Assembly: GCF_034059295.1 (NCBI RefSeq)
Contig: NZ_CP139141.1
Location: 4,633,001-4,697,000, forward strand
DNA length: 64,000 bases
Source: Pseudomonas sp. HR96
Lineage (GTDB): Bacteria > Pseudomonadota > Gammaproteobacteria > Pseudomonadales > Pseudomonadaceae
Reading direction: 5' to 3'
The translations under genes and the position numbers were made by a program. Shown here piece by piece: positions 8,936 to 18,604 of the stretch. How positions within the stretch are numbered: position 1 is the stretch's first letter; each line of letters starts with the position of its first letter. The notes below the pieces were generated by a model. It saw nothing but the letters and a program-made list of their open reading frames with translations. It made no database searches and was not told where the DNA came from.

Positions 8936-9670
8936 TCAATGACTCAAGTGCAGCTCCACGCGGCGGTTCTGCGCGCGTCCTTCGTCGGTGCCATTGTCGG
9001 CCACCGGCTCGCTTTCACCCTTGCCTTCGCTGGACAGCTTGGCAGCTGGCACCTGTTGCGACTCCAGGTAAGTCACCACGCTGGCGGCACGCCGTTCGGA
9101 CAGCTTCTGGTTGTAGTCATCGCTGCCTACGCTGTCGGTGTGGCCGACCACGCGGATAGCGGTCACGTCATCACCCTTGAGCTTGGGCAGCAAGGCCTGC
9201 AATTGGCCGAGTGCCTCGGGGGTGAGGTTGGACTTGTTGAAGTCGAACAGCACCTTGCCACTGGTATCGCGCAAGGTGATCACTTCTTCGTGCTGAGGCG
9301 CGACCGGTGCTGGCGCCGCCTTGACCGCCGGCGGATATTGCGGCAACGGGCAGCCGTTATGGCCGACCGGGGTGCCAGGTGGCGTGTGTGGACACAGATC
9401 GCGGCGGTCGAACACCCCATCGCCGTCCTCGTCGCCGTCTTGCGCAAAGCAGATCAGGCCGCCGGCTGCGGCGCCCAAAACGGCCCCCGCCCCTGCTGCC
9501 ACACCACTTCTGATTGCTCCCAGGCCACCACCCACCAGGCCGCCAAGAAGACTGCATACAGGCCAAGTTCGCGAGTTGAGAGGCGCACCACTTTCAGGGG
9601 TGGACGCACAACCCGCCAGAACACTGCTGACCAGAAGAACGGGTATCACTGCCCGCGAGAACACTCTCAT
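8936..9670 (-). CDS. OmpA-family lipoprotein with Asp-rich calcium-type repeat (tandem copy 2)
   Basis: A 244-residue lipoprotein (signal ending VLAGC). Gly-rich glycine-zipper segment (GGLVGGGLGAI, GAGAVLGAAAGGL) at about 45-75, then DGDEDGDGVFDRRDLCP, a thrombospondin-type-3-like Ca-binding loop with paired Cys, then an OmpA C-terminal domain (VVGHTDSVGSDDYNQKLSERRA, ending RAQNRRVELHL). It is about half identical to the next gene upstream, so the two are a tandem duplication. The ribosome-binding site AGGAG lies inside a perfect 12-bp hairpin (9677-9719; see finding). Probable role: envelope integrity or peptidoglycan anchoring. Confidence 0.88.
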   Translation of the reverse strand: MRVFSRAVIPVLLVSSVLAGCASTPESGAPLNSRTWPVCSLLGGLVGGGLGAIRSGVAAGAGAVLGAAAGGLICFAQDGDEDGDGVFDRRDLCPHTPPGTPVGHNGCPLPQYPPAVKAAPAPVAPQHEEVITLRDTSGKVLFDFNKSNLTPEALGQLQALLPKLKGDDVTAIRVVGHTDSVGSDDYNQKLSERRAASVVTYLESQQVPAAKLSSEGKGESEPVADNGTDEGRAQNRRVELHLSH

Positions 9671-9676
9671 TATGTA

Positions 9677-9719
9677 TTACTCCTGTGTCGCCGGCCTTGT
9701 GCCGGTAACACAGGAGTAA
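9677..9719 (-). promoter_or_regulatory. Hairpin sequestering the ribosome-binding site of the OmpA lipoprotein gene
   Basis: On the transcript (minus strand) the leader reads TTACTCCTGTGT, a 19-nt middle containing CCGGC/GCCGG, then ACACAGGAGTAA, and ATG nine bases after AGGAG. The outer arms are a perfect 12-bp inverted repeat, and the 3' arm contains the whole AGGAGT site, so the folded RNA would hide it. No U-run follows, so it does not look like a simple terminator. Seen directly; the regulatory role is inferred. Confidence 0.65.
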
Positions 9720-9764
9720 AGCCCGCCTGTCTGAACAAAACAAGGACGAACGGTCGGACATGTG

Positions 9765-10475
9765 TCAACGCTGTATCAAAATTTCCGTGCGGCGGTTCTG
9801 CGCGCGCCCTTCGGCAGTCTTGTTATCGGCCACCGGCTGGCTTTCACCCATGCCCTTGACGGAGACGAACTCGCCGCGCGGCACACCGCCGCTGACCAGG
9901 TATTCGGTCACCGAATGGGCACGCTTGTCGGACAGCTTCCTGTTGTAGGCATCGCTGCCGACGCTGTCGGTATGCCCGGTCACGCTGAGCTTGGCCGTCG
10001 ACGCTTCGCTTTTCAGGCGGGTGGCGATCTTGTCCAGCTGGCTCTTGTCGGACGGAGTCAGCTTTGCCGAATCGAACTCGAAGTGCACATCGCGAATCAC
10101 GATGGTCTCCTCTTTGGCCGGCACCACCGCCGGCGCCGGCGCCTCTGCCACCGGGGCAGTCGGTGCCGGTGGCGGGCAACCGTCGGCATCGACCGTCACG
10201 CCCTTGGGCGTGTGCGGGCATTTGTCGCGGCTGTCCGGCACGCCATCACCGTCTTCGTCGCCATCGCCGTGGGCATAGCACCAACCGGCCGCCACCGCGC
10301 CGCCGACCAATGCCCCCGGGCCGATCCAGGCGCCGGTCTTGATGGCGCCCAGCGCAGCGCCGGTCACACCCCCGACAGCGGCGCACATGGGCCAGTCGGT
10401 CTTTTGCAAACCCGCACAACCAGTCAACACGCTGGTTAGCAGGACCAGGGGTACAGCTGTCCGAACCATGCTCAT
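9765..10475 (-). CDS. OmpA-family lipoprotein with Asp-rich calcium-type repeat (tandem copy 1)
   Basis: A 236-residue lipoprotein; ATG at 10475 with AAGGAG eight bases upstream, signal ending VLTGC. Domain order equals the downstream paralogue: glycine-zipper segment (VGGVTGAALGAIKTGAWIGPGALVGGAV), DGDEDGDGVPDSRDKCP Ca-type loop, Pro/Ala linker, and OmpA C-terminal domain (VTGHTDSVGSDAYNRKLSDKRA, RAQNRRTEILI). It is 94 bp upstream of copy 2 on the same strand. Both genes have a GGAGTAAAG-like segment (plus-strand reading) upstream, suggesting the leader was duplicated too. The leader also carries a 13-bp direct repeat TTGCCGACGACCA. Confidence 0.88.
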   Translation of the reverse strand: MSMVRTAVPLVLLTSVLTGCAGLQKTDWPMCAAVGGVTGAALGAIKTGAWIGPGALVGGAVAAGWCYAHGDGDEDGDGVPDSRDKCPHTPKGVTVDADGCPPPAPTAPVAEAPAPAVVPAKEETIVIRDVHFEFDSAKLTPSDKSQLDKIATRLKSEASTAKLSVTGHTDSVGSDAYNRKLSDKRAHSVTEYLVSGGVPRGEFVSVKGMGESQPVADNKTAEGRAQNRRTEILIQR

Positions 10476-10651
10476 CGAGGTCTCTCCTTATGGTCGTCGG
10501 CAACGATGCCAACGTTATTGGCCAACGCTCTTTTTGGTCGTCGGCAAGCACACCGACGCACCTGGAGTAAAGACCGCCGATCGGCTATGCGCCAGCATTG
10601 AGCCATAACCCTTTTCAAGGCTAGTCTTGCGGGCTATGACGAGGACTTTCG

Positions 10652-11149
10652 ATGACTGAGGCTTTTTCCACGCGAACCCCGCAACAGGCGTTGGCCGCCC
10701 TGCTCGACCAGCAGGCGCCGGCCAGCCTGTTGCTGCTCGGCGCCAGCACGTTTCCCGCCCTGCAAGCCTTTGCCCAGGCGCATCCGCAAAGCCGCGTGAC
10801 CCACGTTGCCCCAGGCCCGCTGCCCCCGGAAGTCGCCGGGCAGCGCTTCGACCTGGCGCTGGCCGTCGACTGCCTGGAACACCTGCCCAAGCGCGACGGC
10901 CTGCAACTGCTGGGCGGCATCCGCAACCTCAACGCCAGTCGCATCGCGGTCCTCGCCGACCTGGGTGCCTGCGGCTGGAGCAATACCGACTTCTACTCGC
11001 TGGCTCTGCAGGCCAGCGAGCGCTTTGCCCGTGACGGCCAGGTGGTGACCCTCTACACCTACGACGTGCGGGAATACAAACAGGTGCCGGACTGGCTCAA
11101 CGCCAGGTTCTGGGCCAACCCGGAAAACTTCGGCAAGTATTGGTGGTAG
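10652..11149 (+). CDS. DUF6231-type protein, methyltransferase-like fold
   Basis: A 165-residue soluble protein; ATG at 10652 with GAGG seven bases upstream. The stretch [17 protein letters not shown] followed by [17 protein letters not shown] resembles the SAM-binding and acidic motifs of Rossmann methyltransferases (the ExxxHLP step is typical of class I enzymes), but the usual GxGxG loop is degenerate. It ends with WWANPE-like aromatic residues ([10 protein letters not shown]). It is followed five bases later by a YchJ-type gene. I recall this as a Pseudomonas family of unknown function; a methyltransferase activity is not established. Confidence 0.65.
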   Translation: MTEAFSTRTPQQALAALLDQQAPASLLLLGASTFPALQAFAQAHPQSRVTHVAPGPLPPEVAGQRFDLALAVDCLEHLPKRDGLQLLGGIRNLNASRIAVLADLGACGWSNTDFYSLALQASERFARDGQVVTLYTYDVREYKQVPDWLNARFWANPENFGKYWW

Positions 11150-11154
11150 ATAGG

Positions 11155-11646
11155 ATGAGTGTCTCGATTTGTCCCTGCGGCAGCGGCAACCTGCTGGACG
11201 CCTGTTGCGGGCATTACCACGCCGGGCACCCGGCGCCTGACGCGCGCACCCTGATGCGCTCGCGTTACAGCGCCTATGTGCTGGGTCATATCGATTATCT
11301 GGTGGCCACCACCCTGGCGGCGCAACAGGCCGGGCTGGATCGCGACGCCATCGCCCAGTGGAGTGCCCAGAGCACCTGGCTGGGGTTGGAGGTGGAAGGC
11401 GCCGAGGTGTTCGGCGGCCAGCCCGAGCATGCCTTCGTCACGTTCAGCGCGCGCTGGCACGACCAGGCGGGAGAGCACTGCCATCGCGAGCGCTCATCCT
11501 TCGTCCAGCATCAGGGCCGCTGGTACTTCATCGACCCCAGCGTGCCGCTCAGGGCTGGCCGAAATGACAACTGCCCCTGCGGCAGCACGCAGAAATTCAA
11601 GAAATGCTGCGCCAGCTACCTGACGATCCAGCCACCCGCCTATTGA
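11155..11646 (+). CDS. ychJ: YchJ/UPF0225-family SEC-C zinc protein
   Basis: A 163-residue protein with SEC-C-type metal motifs at both ends: [16 protein letters not shown] at the N-terminus and [17 protein letters not shown] at the C-terminus, flanking an NTF2-like core ([38 protein letters not shown]). This is the exact layout of YchJ proteins. ATG at 11155 is used (TAGG upstream). It follows the DUF6231-type gene closely and is probably co-transcribed with it. Function is unknown; SEC-C motifs bind zinc and often mediate protein or ribosome contacts. Confidence 0.85.
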   Translation: MSVSICPCGSGNLLDACCGHYHAGHPAPDARTLMRSRYSAYVLGHIDYLVATTLAAQQAGLDRDAIAQWSAQSTWLGLEVEGAEVFGGQPEHAFVTFSARWHDQAGEHCHRERSSFVQHQGRWYFIDPSVPLRAGRNDNCPCGSTQKFKKCCASYLTIQPPAY

Positions 11647-11652
11647 GATGCG

Positions 11653-12174
11653 CTACTGGATGATCTTCAGGTGCGAGGTGTCCGGCGCGGCCGGCGCCGG
11701 CGGTGCCTTGACCTGGCCCATGTCCGCACCGGCCGGGGCGACGCTGAACTGGCCGAGGTCCAGCTGCGGCGCGCGGGCCACGGGCTTGGCTTCCTGCAGG
11801 TCGGCGCCGACCGCCGCCATGGGAAAGTCCGGCGCATCGACGGCCACGAACGCCGCCATGTAAACGTCGCGCGGGGTCACCTGGGCCCGCGGCAGTGCCG
11901 CAGGTGGTGGCGGTGGCGCGGTCATTTCGATCTCTTCGATTTCTGCGGCCATGGCCACCACCAGCGCCCGGGCTCCGGCGCGCTCCAGGGTGGCGCGGTA
12001 TTTTTCCGCAGCGGCGTCGTCCAGATTGTTCTTGAGCACCAGGCGGCGCCCGGAGAACAACAGGGCCACGCGATGCTCGTCGGCCTGGAACAACCGCGCC
12101 AGATTGCTGCGTACCTGCTCTACGGGGACCCCGGGCACGGTTTCACCGCTGAAAACGATCTCGAAAAGACTCAT
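11653..12174 (-). CDS. Uncharacterised two-part protein with small N-terminal domain and Pro/Ala-rich tail
   Basis: A 173-residue protein starting at ATG 12174 with GGAGCAG upstream. Residues 1-70 form a compact domain (LFEIVFSGETVPGVPVEQV, then NLARLFQADEHRVALLFSG, then a helix ending LERAGARALV) that looks like a repeated beta-alpha unit. The rest is Pro/Ala-rich and low complexity, with acidic patches, and is likely disordered. No signal peptide or membrane helix. It is convergent with ychJ (6 bp apart) and divergent from the LEA2 lipoprotein. I do not recognise a named family. Confidence 0.65.
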   Translation of the reverse strand: MSLFEIVFSGETVPGVPVEQVRSNLARLFQADEHRVALLFSGRRLVLKNNLDDAAAEKYRATLERAGARALVVAMAAEIEEIEMTAPPPPPAALPRAQVTPRDVYMAAFVAVDAPDFPMAAVGADLQEAKPVARAPQLDLGQFSVAPAGADMGQVKAPPAPAAPDTSHLKIIQ

Positions 12175-12273
12175 CACCTGCTCCTGCTCGTCGGCGCCTC
12201 ATGGGCGAGCTATCGTGGCAGTATGGCGCAGGTTAAATGTTTGCCCAATACGCAGGCCCCGGGAGTCGTGAAA

Positions 12274-12768
12274 ATGATGTCACGCCAGCACTTCGTCAGC
12301 GCGCTCTGCCTGCTCGCCCTGCTGCAGCTCTGCGGCTGCTCTACCTGGTTGACCGGCAACTACCAGGACCCGGACCTGCAGCTGGTCAAGGTGGAAGTGG
12401 TCAAGGCGCGTCTGCTGGAGCAGCACATCGTGCTGCACTTTCGCATCGACAATCCCAATGACTCCAGCCTGGCGGTACGCAGCCTGACGTATCGAGTGTA
12501 CCTGGGCGACCTGTTGCTGGCCGACGGCTACAGCGAACAGTGGTTTACCCTGGCGGCCAACCACAGCGGCTATTTCGAAATACCGGTGCGCACCAACCTG
12601 TGGGAACACCTGCGCGGGCTGGTCAAACTCATGCGCCATCCCGACCAGCCTGTGCCCTATCGGCTGGAAGGTGAACTGGAAACCGGAATGTTGTTCGGCC
12701 ATACCCTGCAATTGGCGCGAGTTGGTGAGATAATTCCCGGCAATTTCATTCCGGAGAAACATCGATGA
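12274..12768 (+). CDS. LEA type 2 (water-stress/hypersensitivity domain) lipoprotein
   Basis: A 164-residue lipoprotein. ATG at 12274 (GGGAG seven bases upstream) gives a signal ending LLQLCGC. The mature part is a single LEA_2/WHy domain: [41 protein letters not shown], with the NPN signature characteristic of the family, then alternating beta strands. In bacteria such proteins are periplasmic, lipid-anchored and linked to desiccation or envelope stress. Its stop overlaps the start of the next gene (ATGA), so the two are translationally coupled. Confidence 0.85.
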   Translation: MMSRQHFVSALCLLALLQLCGCSTWLTGNYQDPDLQLVKVEVVKARLLEQHIVLHFRIDNPNDSSLAVRSLTYRVYLGDLLLADGYSEQWFTLAANHSGYFEIPVRTNLWEHLRGLVKLMRHPDQPVPYRLEGELETGMLFGHTLQLARVGEIIPGNFIPEKHR

Positions 12769-12983
12769 CCCAGCAACCCCACGTCCATGGCCCTGATTGC
12801 AACCACGACCACGACCATTCGGCGCACACCCATGACCATAGCCATGATCACGGTCACGTGCATGGGCCGCATTGCAACCACGCGCCCCAGGAGCCCGTGC
12901 GCAACACCCTCAAGGACGTCGGCCGCAACGATCCCTGCCCGTGCGGCAGCGAGAAGAAATTCAAGAAGTGCCATGGGGCCTGA
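12765..12983 (+). CDS. Histidine-rich SEC-C zinc microprotein
   Basis: A 72-residue protein. The first 40 residues have 16 His with interspersed Asp and Cys ([18 protein letters not shown], and GPDCNHD / GPHCNHA pairs). The last 22 residues are a canonical SEC-C motif, [17 protein letters not shown], as at the SecA C-terminus. The start overlaps the lipoprotein stop by four bases. Inferred: zinc (or other divalent metal) binding or storage; the SEC-C part may deliver it to a protein or ribosome partner. No Zur box was searched for computationally. Confidence 0.85.
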   Translation: MTQQPHVHGPDCNHDHDHSAHTHDHSHDHGHVHGPHCNHAPQEPVRNTLKDVGRNDPCPCGSEKKFKKCHGA

Positions 12984-13152
12984 TCGAGGAATGCGCGTCG
13001 AAGTGTCCAACAGGGCCACCTTCGGCCGCCTGCGGTGCCTATCGCCCTTGAGTGGGACTTGATGAAATAAACACCCGGCAACGCCTTGCATCGCTCCTGC
13101 GGGCTCACTAACGTAGCGCCTTTGCGCCACCACCCCCCGCAGGAGCTTCGCC

Positions 13153-15612
13153 ATGGCCTCGCCAGCCCCCAACCCTACCGCCCCTCGTCTTCGTCGAGCC
13201 GCCGCCCTGGTCGCCCTGTTGGGCCTGGCCGGCTGCCAGACCGACGGTCGCGACGCCGACAGCCTGCCGCCTACTACTGGCGTGCAACCGCTCAAGGGCC
13301 TGGCGCAGAACGTCTCGGTGCGGCGCAACAGCCTGGGCATGCCGCTGATCGAGAGCAGCACCTTTCACGACGCGCTGTTTGCCCAGGGTTATGTCAACGC
13401 CAGCGATCGCATCGAACAAATGGTCCGCATGCGCCTGCTGGCCCAAGGCCGGCTCGCGGAAATGCTCGGCCCGGACGCACTGGACGTCGACCGCCTGATG
13501 CGCTCGATCAACCTCAAGCGCAGCGCCGACCAGCTCTATGAAGCCTCTTCGCCGCGCCTCAAGCGGTTCTTCGAGGTGTACGCACGCGGGGTCAACGCCT
13601 ACCTGTTCCGCTACCGCGACAACTTGCCCAAGGACCTCGCCGACAGCGGCTACCGCCCCGAGTACTGGAAACCCGAAGACTCGGCACTGGTGTTCAGCCT
13701 GCTCAGCTTCAACCTCTCGGTGAACCTGCGCGAAGAAATTTCGGCGCTGGTGCTGGCGCAGAAGGTCGGGGCCGACAAGCTCGCCTGGCTGCTGCCGACC
13801 TACCCCGATGAACCTCTGCCGCAAGGCGAAGCCGACAAGCTCAAAGGCATCAGCCTGGCCAGCCAGCTCCCTGGCTTGAGCAAGCTGGACGACACCTCGG
13901 CACAACTGAGCGCGCTGAGCCTGACCGGCAGCGGCAACGCCAGCAACTGGGCCATCGCCCCGCAGCAGGCGCGCGCCGGCCAAAGCCTGCTGGCCGCCGA
14001 CATGCAACTGCCGACGCGCCTGCCAGGGCTTTGGAACACGCTGCAGATACGTGCACCGAAATATCAGGTGGCCGGCCTGTCGCTGGCCGGCATCCCGGGG
14101 GTGCTGAGCGGTTTCAACGGCAAGCTGGCCTGGAGCCTGAGCGCCGTGCGCGGTGACAACCAGGATCTCTACCTGGAAAAGCTCAAGAGCGAAGGCAACC
14201 GCCTGATGTATCAGGTCAATGGCCAATGGCAGCCGCTGGCCGCACACAATGAGACCTATTTCATCAAGGGCCAGCGGCCGGTGCGCGAGATCGTCTACGA
14301 AACCCGCCACGGCCCGCTGCTCGACCTCGCCGTCAATGGCGTGCGCGCCGGTCAGACCGGCTACGCCCTGGCCTTGCAACTGCCCGATGGCAAGGACGAC
14401 AAGAGCCTCGACGCGCTGTTCGACCTGTCCCGTGCGCAATCCATGGAGCAGGCCTCGGATGCCAGCCGCGAGGTGCATGCGCTGGCTGCCAACATCGTCT
14501 TCGCCGATGCCGGCAACGTCGGCTGGCAGGTCACCGGCCGCTACCCCAACCGCCGCGACGGCCTTGGCCTGGTGCCTTCGCCAGGCTGGGAGAACCAGTA
14601 CGACTGGGACGGCTACGCCGACCCGATGCTGTTCCCCTACGACCAGAACCCGACTCAGGGCTGGGTCGGCACCGCCAACCAGCGCACCGTGCCCCATGGC
14701 TATGGCATGCAGCTGTCCAACTCCTGGGCCGCACCGGAGCGGGCCGAACGCCTGGCGCAGCTGGCCTCGGCGAGCAAGCAGGACAGCCGCAGCAGCATTG
14801 CCATGCAGTACGACCAGACCACCCTGTTTGCCGCCAAGCTGAAGAAGATGTTCGAAGCACCCGGAATGGCGCAGCCGCTCAAGCAGGCGATCGAACGCCT
14901 GCCCGAGGCCGACCGGGCCAAGGCGCGCGAAGCCTACAGCCGCTTGCTGGCCTTCGATGGACGCCTGACGCCGACCTCCGCCGATGCGGCGGTGTACGAG
15001 CTGTTCCTGCAGCAGAGCGCCCGGCAGATCTTCCTCGACGAGCTGGGGCCGCAAGACAGCCCGAGCTGGAAGGCCTTCGTCGCCAACGCCGGACTGTCCT
15101 GGTCGGCCCAGGCGGACCACCTGCTGGGCCGCGAGGACAGCCCGTTCTGGGATGACGTGGGCACCGCGCAGAAGGAAGACAAGCCGGCCATCCTGGCCCG
15201 CAGCCTGGCCGCCGCCATGACCGCCGGCGACGCGCAACTGGGCGCCGACCACAAGGCCTGGCAATGGGGCCGCCTGCACACCTACAACTGGCTGGCGCTG
15301 GACGGCAAGCCCCTGCGCCCGGCGATCGAGGCCGGTGGTGACCAGAGCACGCTCAATGGCGCCGGCTATGCCTGGGGCAGCGACTTCACGGTGAACAGCG
15401 CCTCTTCGCTGCGCATGATCGTCGACTTCGCGCAGAACGAACCAATGATGGTGCAGAACGCCGGCGGCCAGTCCGGCAACCCGGCCAGCCCCAACCATGC
15501 CGACGGCATCGATCCATGGCTGAAGGCGCAGTACGTGCCGATTCCGCTGCAGTTGCAGAACTACGAGCGGGCCTACGGGGTGAAGCGGCTGACGCTGGTG
15601 CCGGCCAAGTAA
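13153..15612 (+). CDS. quiP: Acyl-homoserine-lactone acylase QuiP (penicillin acylase family)
   Basis: An 819-residue Ntn-hydrolase of the penicillin acylase family; ATG with AGGAG seven bases upstream. The N-terminus is a lipoprotein-like signal ([10 protein letters not shown], Cys28). The alpha subunit (about 30-263) is followed by the autocatalytic site NA-SNW, making Ser264 the N-terminal nucleophile of the beta subunit; Asn-rich motifs downstream ([19 protein letters not shown]) fit the oxyanion region. QuiP in P. aeruginosa degrades long-chain acyl-homoserine lactones. Its neighbour is the ligase-associated exonuclease, as in P. putida. Substrate here is inferred by family. Confidence 0.88.
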   Translation: MASPAPNPTAPRLRRAAALVALLGLAGCQTDGRDADSLPPTTGVQPLKGLAQNVSVRRNSLGMPLIESSTFHDALFAQGYVNASDRIEQMVRMRLLAQGRLAEMLGPDALDVDRLMRSINLKRSADQLYEASSPRLKRFFEVYARGVNAYLFRYRDNLPKDLADSGYRPEYWKPEDSALVFSLLSFNLSVNLREEISALVLAQKVGADKLAWLLPTYPDEPLPQGEADKLKGISLASQLPGLSKLDDTSAQLSALSLTGSGNASNWAIAPQQARAGQSLLAADMQLPTRLPGLWNTLQIRAPKYQVAGLSLAGIPGVLSGFNGKLAWSLSAVRGDNQDLYLEKLKSEGNRLMYQVNGQWQPLAAHNETYFIKGQRPVREIVYETRHGPLLDLAVNGVRAGQTGYALALQLPDGKDDKSLDALFDLSRAQSMEQASDASREVHALAANIVFADAGNVGWQVTGRYPNRRDGLGLVPSPGWENQYDWDGYADPMLFPYDQNPTQGWVGTANQRTVPHGYGMQLSNSWAAPERAERLAQLASASKQDSRSSIAMQYDQTTLFAAKLKKMFEAPGMAQPLKQAIERLPEADRAKAREAYSRLLAFDGRLTPTSADAAVYELFLQQSARQIFLDELGPQDSPSWKAFVANAGLSWSAQADHLLGREDSPFWDDVGTAQKEDKPAILARSLAAAMTAGDAQLGADHKAWQWGRLHTYNWLALDGKPLRPAIEAGGDQSTLNGAGYAWGSDFTVNSASSLRMIVDFAQNEPMMVQNAGGQSGNPASPNHADGIDPWLKAQYVPIPLQLQNYERAYGVKRLTLVPAK

Positions 15613-15629
15613 TCGGCCCTGGCTGTAAA

Positions 15630-15656
15630 AAGCTCGGAGTTTTTGCCTCCGAGCTG
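15630..15656. terminator. Stem-loop between quiP and the exonuclease gene
   Basis: AGCTCGGAG, a 7-nt loop, then CTCCGAGCT: a 9-bp perfect stem at 15631-15655. The run of A precedes it, so the U-run is on the minus-strand transcript; on the plus strand it is a hairpin without a tail. It may slow or stop read-through from quiP only weakly. Confidence 0.4.
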
Positions 15657-15733
15657 CGCAGGCCCGCAGCGGCAATGAACGAATTGCTGCCCTGCTCCCT
15701 CAAAACCGACAAGTCCCCCATCCAGGTTGAGCC

Positions 15734-16753
15734 ATGGACCTTGTCGTCGCCCGCCCCGAAGGCCTGTACTGCACCGCCGGCGATTTCTACATCGACCCGT
15801 GGCGCCCGGTGGAGCGTTCGGTCATCACCCATGCCCATGGCGACCACGCCCGCACCGGCAACCAGCACTATCTGGCGGCGGCGCCCGGCGAGGGCATCCT
15901 GCGCTCGCGGCTGGGCCAGGACATCAACCTGCAGACCCTGGCCTATGGCGAACGCCTCAAGCACCACGGCGTGACCCTGAGTTTCCATCCGGCCGGCCAC
16001 GTACTCGGCTCGGCCCAGGTGCGCCTGGAATACGAAGGCGAAGTCTGGGTCGCCTCGGGCGACTACAAGGTCGAGCCCGATGGCACCTGCGCGCCGTTCG
16101 AGCCGGTGCGCTGCCACACCTTCATCACCGAATCGACCTTCGGCCTGCCGATCTACCGCTGGCAGCCACAGGCGCAGATCTTCGAGGAGATCAACCAGTG
16201 GTGGCGCGCCAACGCCGCCGCCGGCAAGGCCAGCGTGCTGTTCGCCTATTCGTTCGGCAAGGCGCAGCGGATCCTGCACGGTATCGACGCCAGTATCGGC
16301 CCCATCCTGGTGCACGGCGCGGTCGAGCCGCTGAACCGGGTGTACCGCGAAGCCGGTATCCATATTCCCGAAACCCAATACGCCGGTGATTTCAAGAAGA
16401 CCGATCCGGCGCTGCGCTCGGCCCTCATCCTGGCGCCACCCTCGGCCGGCGGCAGTACCTGGATGCGCCGCTTCGGCGAGTTCAGCGACGCCTTCGCCAG
16501 CGGCTGGATGCGCCTGCGCGGCAGCCGCCGGCGGCGCGGCGTGGACCGCGGTTTCATCCTCTCCGACCACGCGGACTGGCCCGGGCTGCTCTGGGCCATC
16601 GAAGCGACCGGCGCCGAGCGGGTCATGGTGACCCACGGTTCGGTGGCCATCCTGGTGCGTTATCTGCGGGAAATGGGCCTCGACGCCGCCGGCTTCAGCA
16701 CCGAATACGGCGACGAGGAAGACGCCGCTGTCAGCGAGGAGCCGGCCCCATGA
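15734..16753 (+). CDS. Ligase-associated DNA damage response exonuclease (metallo-beta-lactamase fold)
   Basis: A 339-residue MBL/beta-CASP-like nuclease. The metal motif H-x-H-x-D-H is HAHGDH (H33, H35, D37, H38); HPAGHVLGSAQV and the SGDYKVEPDG loop supply further ligands; SDHADW is near the C-terminus. It resembles mRNA 3'-processing/CPSF73-like and SNM1 nucleases. It is one of the four proteins of the Lhr-Core/PdeM/ligase/exonuclease cluster known from P. putida as a DNA repair set. Its stop overlaps the ligase start by four bases (ATGA), so the two are coupled. Confidence 0.9.
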   Translation: MDLVVARPEGLYCTAGDFYIDPWRPVERSVITHAHGDHARTGNQHYLAAAPGEGILRSRLGQDINLQTLAYGERLKHHGVTLSFHPAGHVLGSAQVRLEYEGEVWVASGDYKVEPDGTCAPFEPVRCHTFITESTFGLPIYRWQPQAQIFEEINQWWRANAAAGKASVLFAYSFGKAQRILHGIDASIGPILVHGAVEPLNRVYREAGIHIPETQYAGDFKKTDPALRSALILAPPSAGGSTWMRRFGEFSDAFASGWMRLRGSRRRRGVDRGFILSDHADWPGLLWAIEATGAERVMVTHGSVAILVRYLREMGLDAAGFSTEYGDEEDAAVSEEPAP

Positions 16754-18408
16754 AAGCCTTCGCCGAGCTCTACGCGCGCCTCGACGCCACCACCTCCAGC
16801 AACGCCAAGCTGGCGGCCCTGCAGGACTACTTCAGCCAGGCGGCGCCGGCCGACGCGGCCTGGGCGGTGTACTTTCTGGCCGGCGGTCGGCCGCGCCAAC
16901 TGGTGCCGTCGCGGCTGTTGCGCGAGCTGGCGGTGCGTATGTCCGGCCTGCCCGAATGGCTGTTCGAGGAGAGCTACCAGGCGGTCGGCGACATGGCCGA
17001 GACTTTCTCCCTGCTGCTGCCGGAAAACCCCCACAGCTCCGATGCCGGCCTGGCCTTCTGGCTCGAGGAACGGCTGTTGCCCTTGCGCGGCCTGCCACCC
17101 GAGGAGTTGACCGAACGCCTGCCGCCGCTGTGGGCGCAGCTCGATCAGCAGAGCCTGATGGTCTGCCTCAAGCTCATCACCGGCAGCTTTCGCGTCGGCG
17201 TGTCAAAGCTGCTGGTGACCCGGGCCCTGGCGCAGATGGCCGAGCTTGACAGCAAGCGCGTGGCGCAACGGCTGGTCGGCTACACCGACCTGTCGCATCG
17301 GCCCACTGCCGAACGCTACCTCAAGCTGATCGCCGCCGAGTCCGCCGACGAACATGCTCAACGCGGCGGCCAGCCCTACCCGTTTTTCCTGGCCCATTCG
17401 CTGCAACAGCCGGTGGAGCAATTCGAGGCCTTGATAGGCCCCAGCGACGCGTGGCAGGTAGAGTGGAAGTGGGACGGCATCCGCGCGCAACTGGTCAAGC
17501 GCGACGGCCGTCTGTGGATCTGGTCGCGCGGCGAGGAGCTGGTGAGCGACCGCTTTCCCGAGTTGCATTCGCTGACCGAAGCACTCCCTGACGGCACGGT
17601 GATCGACGGCGAGATCGTGGTCTGGAAGGCCAGCGAAGTCGGCCGCGCGCCTTCGGTGCAGCCATTCGCGCTGCTGCAGCAACGCATCGGCCGCAAGACC
17701 CTGGGCAAGAAGATTCTCGAGGAAGTACCGGTCGCGGTACTGGCCTACGACCTGCTCGAATGGCAGGACCATGATTGGCGCAGCCGCCCGCAGCAGGAGC
17801 GCCGCGCGCAACTGGAGCAAGTCGTGGCGCAGGCCGCCGACCCCGGCCTGCAGTTGTCGCCGTTGCTCAGCGGGGACTCCTGGGCCGACCTCGCCCGCCA
17901 GCGCGAGGCATCGCGCAGCCTGGGCGTCGAGGGCATGATGCTCAAGGCCCGCGACTCGCTGTATGGCGTGGGCCGCACCAAGGACATGGGCGTCTGGTGG
18001 AAGTGGAAGGTCGACCCGTTCAGCGTCGACGCCGTACTCATCTATGCCCAGGCCGGCCACGGCCGCCGCGCCAGCCTCTACACCGACTACACCTTCGCGG
18101 TCTGGGACAACCCGCCGGGCAGCCCTGAGCGCACCCTGGTGCCTTTCGCCAAGGCCTACTCGGGGCTGACCGACGAAGAAATGCGCAAGGTCGACGCCAT
18201 CGTGCGCAAGACCACCGTGGAGAAGTTCGGCCCGGTGCGCAGCGTCACCCCGACCCTGGTCTTCGAGCTGGGTTTCGAGGGGATTGCCCTGTCAAAACGT
18301 CATAAAAGCGGCATTGCCGTACGTTTTCCGCGCATGTTGCGCTGGCGACTGGACAAACCCGTCGACGAAGCCGACAGTCTCGCCACCTTGCAGGATTTGC
18401 TGAGCTGA
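16750..18408 (+). CDS. ATP-dependent DNA ligase (LigB/LIG of the Lhr-Core repair cluster)
   Basis: A 552-residue nucleotidyltransferase. An N-terminal DNA-binding helical domain (1-200) is followed by motif I EWKWDGIRAQL with the AMP-accepting Lys240, motif III (WSRGEEL), motif IV DGEIVVW, motif V (EGMMLKARDS, VWWKWKVDPF) and an OB-fold C-terminal domain. It seals nicked DNA using ATP, unlike the essential NAD-dependent LigA. It is translationally coupled to the exonuclease. In other pseudomonads it belongs to one cluster with Lhr-Core and PdeM; here these lie 4.5 kb downstream, beyond a transport operon. Confidence 0.93.
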   Translation: MKAFAELYARLDATTSSNAKLAALQDYFSQAAPADAAWAVYFLAGGRPRQLVPSRLLRELAVRMSGLPEWLFEESYQAVGDMAETFSLLLPENPHSSDAGLAFWLEERLLPLRGLPPEELTERLPPLWAQLDQQSLMVCLKLITGSFRVGVSKLLVTRALAQMAELDSKRVAQRLVGYTDLSHRPTAERYLKLIAAESADEHAQRGGQPYPFFLAHSLQQPVEQFEALIGPSDAWQVEWKWDGIRAQLVKRDGRLWIWSRGEELVSDRFPELHSLTEALPDGTVIDGEIVVWKASEVGRAPSVQPFALLQQRIGRKTLGKKILEEVPVAVLAYDLLEWQDHDWRSRPQQERRAQLEQVVAQAADPGLQLSPLLSGDSWADLARQREASRSLGVEGMMLKARDSLYGVGRTKDMGVWWKWKVDPFSVDAVLIYAQAGHGRRASLYTDYTFAVWDNPPGSPERTLVPFAKAYSGLTDEEMRKVDAIVRKTTVEKFGPVRSVTPTLVFELGFEGIALSKRHKSGIAVRFPRMLRWRLDKPVDEADSLATLQDLLS

Positions 18409-18604
18409 CGCACCATTGTGGGTCGCGCTCCAGGGTGTGACCGATTATGGGCATGAGCGCCAGCAGCCCTCGCCTGCCGCATTCCATTAAAACGATCGTT
18501 TGTGGACTATGGTGCGAAAATTGCTGTCGGAATCGAGTCTGGCATTTGCCGGTAACGAGCGTCGCGTGCCCCGCACGCATCTAAATGGTTTTAAGGACTG
18601 CACA

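Noticed and set aside
13108..15675. Long minus-strand open frame opposite quiP
   Set aside because: Antiparallel shadow of quiP; no recognisable motif and a composition typical of reverse-frame translation.
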